Part shown: positions 62,074 through 64,000 of the stretch, one piece after another
How positions within the stretch are numbered: the stretch's first letter is position 1
Layout: each line of letters opens with the position of its first letter
Made by a program: the position numbers and the translations under genes
Notes under the pieces: model-generated
Seen by the model: only the letters and a program-made list of their open reading frames with translations
What the model was told of the DNA's origin: nothing
Databases searched by the model: none
From: Dugong dugon
Lineage: Eukaryota > Chordata > Mammalia > Sirenia > Dugongidae
Assembly (NCBI GenBank): GCA_030035585.1
Contig: CM057463.1
Location: 137,610,736 to 137,674,735, forward strand
Direction of reading: 5' to 3'
Length of the DNA: 64,000 bases

Positions 62074-64000
62074 AATTCTACAAAACATTCACGAAGGAGC
62101 TTGTACCAGTAATACTCAAGCTACTTCAGAGCATAGAAGAGGAAGCAACACTTCCAAATTCATTCCATGAAGCCAGCATAACGCTGATACCAAAAACAGG
62201 TAAAGATGGCACAAAAAAAGAAAATTACAGACTAATATCTCTCAACAATATAGATGCAAAAATTCTGAAGAAAATTCTAGCCAATAGAATTCAGCACCAT
62301 ATCAAAAAAATAATACACCACGACCAAGTAGGATTCATACCAGGTATGTAAGTATGGTTCAACATCAGAAAATCAATCAACATAATCCACCACGTAAATA
62401 AAAGGAAAGAAAAGAATCACATATCATCTCAACTGACACAGAAAAGGCATTCAACAAAGTCCAACACCCATTCCTGATAAAAACTCTCAATAAAATAGGT
62501 ATAGAAGGGAAATTTTGCAACATAATAAAGGGCATCTATGCAAAACCAATGGCCAACATCATTCTTAATGGAGAGAGTCTGAAAAATTTCCCCTTGAGAG
62601 CAGGAACAAGACAAAGATGTCCTTTATCACCACTCCTATTTAACATTGTGCTGGAAGTTCTAGCTAGAGCAATAAGGCAAGAAAAAGAAATAAAGGGCAT
62701 CCAAATTGGTAATGAAGAACTGAAACTGTCCCTGTTTGCAGATGATATGATACTATACATAAAAAACCCTGAAGACTCAAAGAAATCCGCTAAAACTAAT
62801 AGAAAGATTCAGCAGTGTAACAGGATACAAGATAAACATACAAAAATCATTTGGATTCCTATACACCAATAAAGAGAACGATGAAAGGGAAATCAGGAAA
62901 ACAATACCATTTAGAATAGTCCCTAAAAAAATAAAATACTTAGGAATGAATCTAACCATGGATGTAAAAGGCCTATCCAAAAAGCTACAAAACACTACTG
63001 CAAGAAACCCAAAGGGATCTACGTAAATGGAAAAACATACCATGCTCATGGATAGGTAGACTTAACATTGTGAAAATGACAATTCTACCCAAAGTAATTT
63101 ACAAATACAATGCAATCCCGTTACAAATACCAACAACATTAATGATGGAAAAACTAATCATTAACTTTATATGGAAAGGAAAGAAGCCCCGAATAAGTAA
63201 AACACTGTTGAAAAAGAAGAATAAAGTTGGAGGACTCACAGTACCTGACCTCAGAACCTACTATACAGCTACGGCAGTCAAAACAGCCTGGTACTGATAC
63301 GACAGATACATTGACCAATGGAACAGAATTGAGAACCCAGATGTAAATCCATCCACCTACGGTCATCTGATCTTTGACAAGGGCCCAAAGTCCATCAAAC
63401 GGGGAAAAGACAGTCTTTTTAACAAATGGTGCTGACAAAACTCGATATCCATCTGCATATAGATGAAACAGGACCCATACCTCACGCCATATACAAAAAC
63501 TAATTCAAAATGGAACAAAGACCTAAATATAAAGCCAGAAACTATGAAGTTCATAGAAGAAAAAATAGGACCAACGCTACAGGCCTTACTACACAACATT
63601 AACAGGATACAAACCATAACCATCAACACACAAACCCCAGAAGATAAGCTAGATAACTGGGATCTTCTAAAAATCAAACACCTATGCTCTTCAAAAGACT
63701 TCACCAAAAGAGTAAAAAGAGAACTTACAGACTGGGAAAAAATTTTTGGACAGTACAAGTCAGACAAAGATCTAATCTCCATAATCTACAAGAAAATCCA
63801 ACACCTCTACAACAAAAAGACAAATAATCCTATTAAAAAATGGGCAAAGGAAATGAACAGACACTTCACCAAAGAAGACATTCAAGCAGCCAGCAGACAC
63901 ATGAGGAAATGCTCAAGCTCACTAGCCTTTAGAGAAATGCAAATTAAAACCACAATGAGATACCATCTCACCCCAGCATTACTGGTACGAATCAAAAACA
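62074..64000 (+). pseudogene. L1 ORF2 pseudogene (RT onward), cut by window
   Basis: The RT fingers region (62074-62500) has PSKFIP, KNRKRW-like and [12 protein letters not shown]-like residues in broken frames. 62549-62872 is open for 107 codons with [40 protein letters not shown] and FADDMIL (FADD at 62735-62746). Later blocks: MTILPKVIYKYNAIPLQIP (63070 on), [20 protein letters not shown], then [11 protein letters not shown]-like (63400), then KHLCSSKDFTKRVKRELTDW-like to the edge. The Cys-rich end lies beyond the window. Confidence 0.85.

Larger units (their letters stand above)
60243..64000 (+). mobile_element. L1 (type B 5' UTR), internally deleted, continues past window
   Basis: 5' UTR 60243-61965, first 30 or so codons of ORF1 at 61976-62073, then a direct jump into the RT domain of ORF2, which runs to the window edge. 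The start GGGACTTCTGGCAAAATGGC is unrelated to the type A start. The deletion removed most of ORF1, the inter-ORF spacer and the ORF2 endonuclease (over 2.5 kb judged by the other copies). It is the least decayed ORF2 of the window but still carries stops. Confidence 0.85.

Noticed and set aside
1-64000. CRISPR arrays, operons, prokaryotic promoters, phage or plasmid features
   Set aside because: Regular short direct repeats with unique spacers are absent, and all recognisable content is mammalian retrotransposons and unique AT-rich DNA.

Overview
The window is mammalian nuclear DNA, AT-rich and dense in transposable elements. I found no host protein-coding exon, no functional RNA gene and no CRISPR-like or prokaryotic structure. 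The repeat set points to an afrotherian, most likely an elephant or close relative. There are many tRNA-like SINEs whose 3' ends match the 3' end of a BovB/RTE-type LINE, several RTE fragments with a recognisable reverse transcriptase, and L1 lineages distinct from primate, rodent or ruminant ones. Alu, B1/B2, Bov-tA and carnivore SINEs are absent. Family names rest on recognition and on comparison of copies within the window, not on a database search.

Layout. 1-9.6 kb: old L1, L2, RTE, MaLR and ERVL LTR relics, a MER5A-like DNA transposon and SINEs. 9.6-21 kb: mostly unique AT-rich DNA with L2, MIR and MaLR relics, then a nest at 19-20.8 kb (SINE holding an L1 3' end, which holds an RTE). 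21.1-26.8 kb: a minus-strand L1 with 5' UTR, ORF1 and the first part of ORF2, split by an ERVL-type solo LTR. 26.8-34.2 kb: unique DNA, SINEs, a MaLR LTR and a 0.34-kb mini-L1. 34.25-43.77 kb: a plus-strand L1 (type A 5' UTR, ORF1, ORF2 C-terminal half, 3' UTR) whose middle is occupied by a second element with a different 5' UTR, an ORF1 and almost no ORF2 (half-L1). 43.8-60 kb: unique stretches, a 5'-truncated L1 with clear target duplications, a long composite L2, RTE, and four MaLR LTRs, one of them inside an ancient L1. 60.24 kb to the end: a plus-strand L1 with the type B 5' UTR, internally deleted and cut by the window edge.

How the pieces work together. L1 would supply the machinery for the half-L1 and mini-L1. 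RTE probably supplied it for both SINE families, since both end in an RTE-like tail. All ORFs recognised here are interrupted, so nothing looks autonomously active. The points most worth checking are the half-L1, the mini-L1 joined at a six-base microhomology, two unrelated 5' UTRs on closely related L1 bodies, and open reading frames inside both 5' UTR types. None is proven to be a new system.
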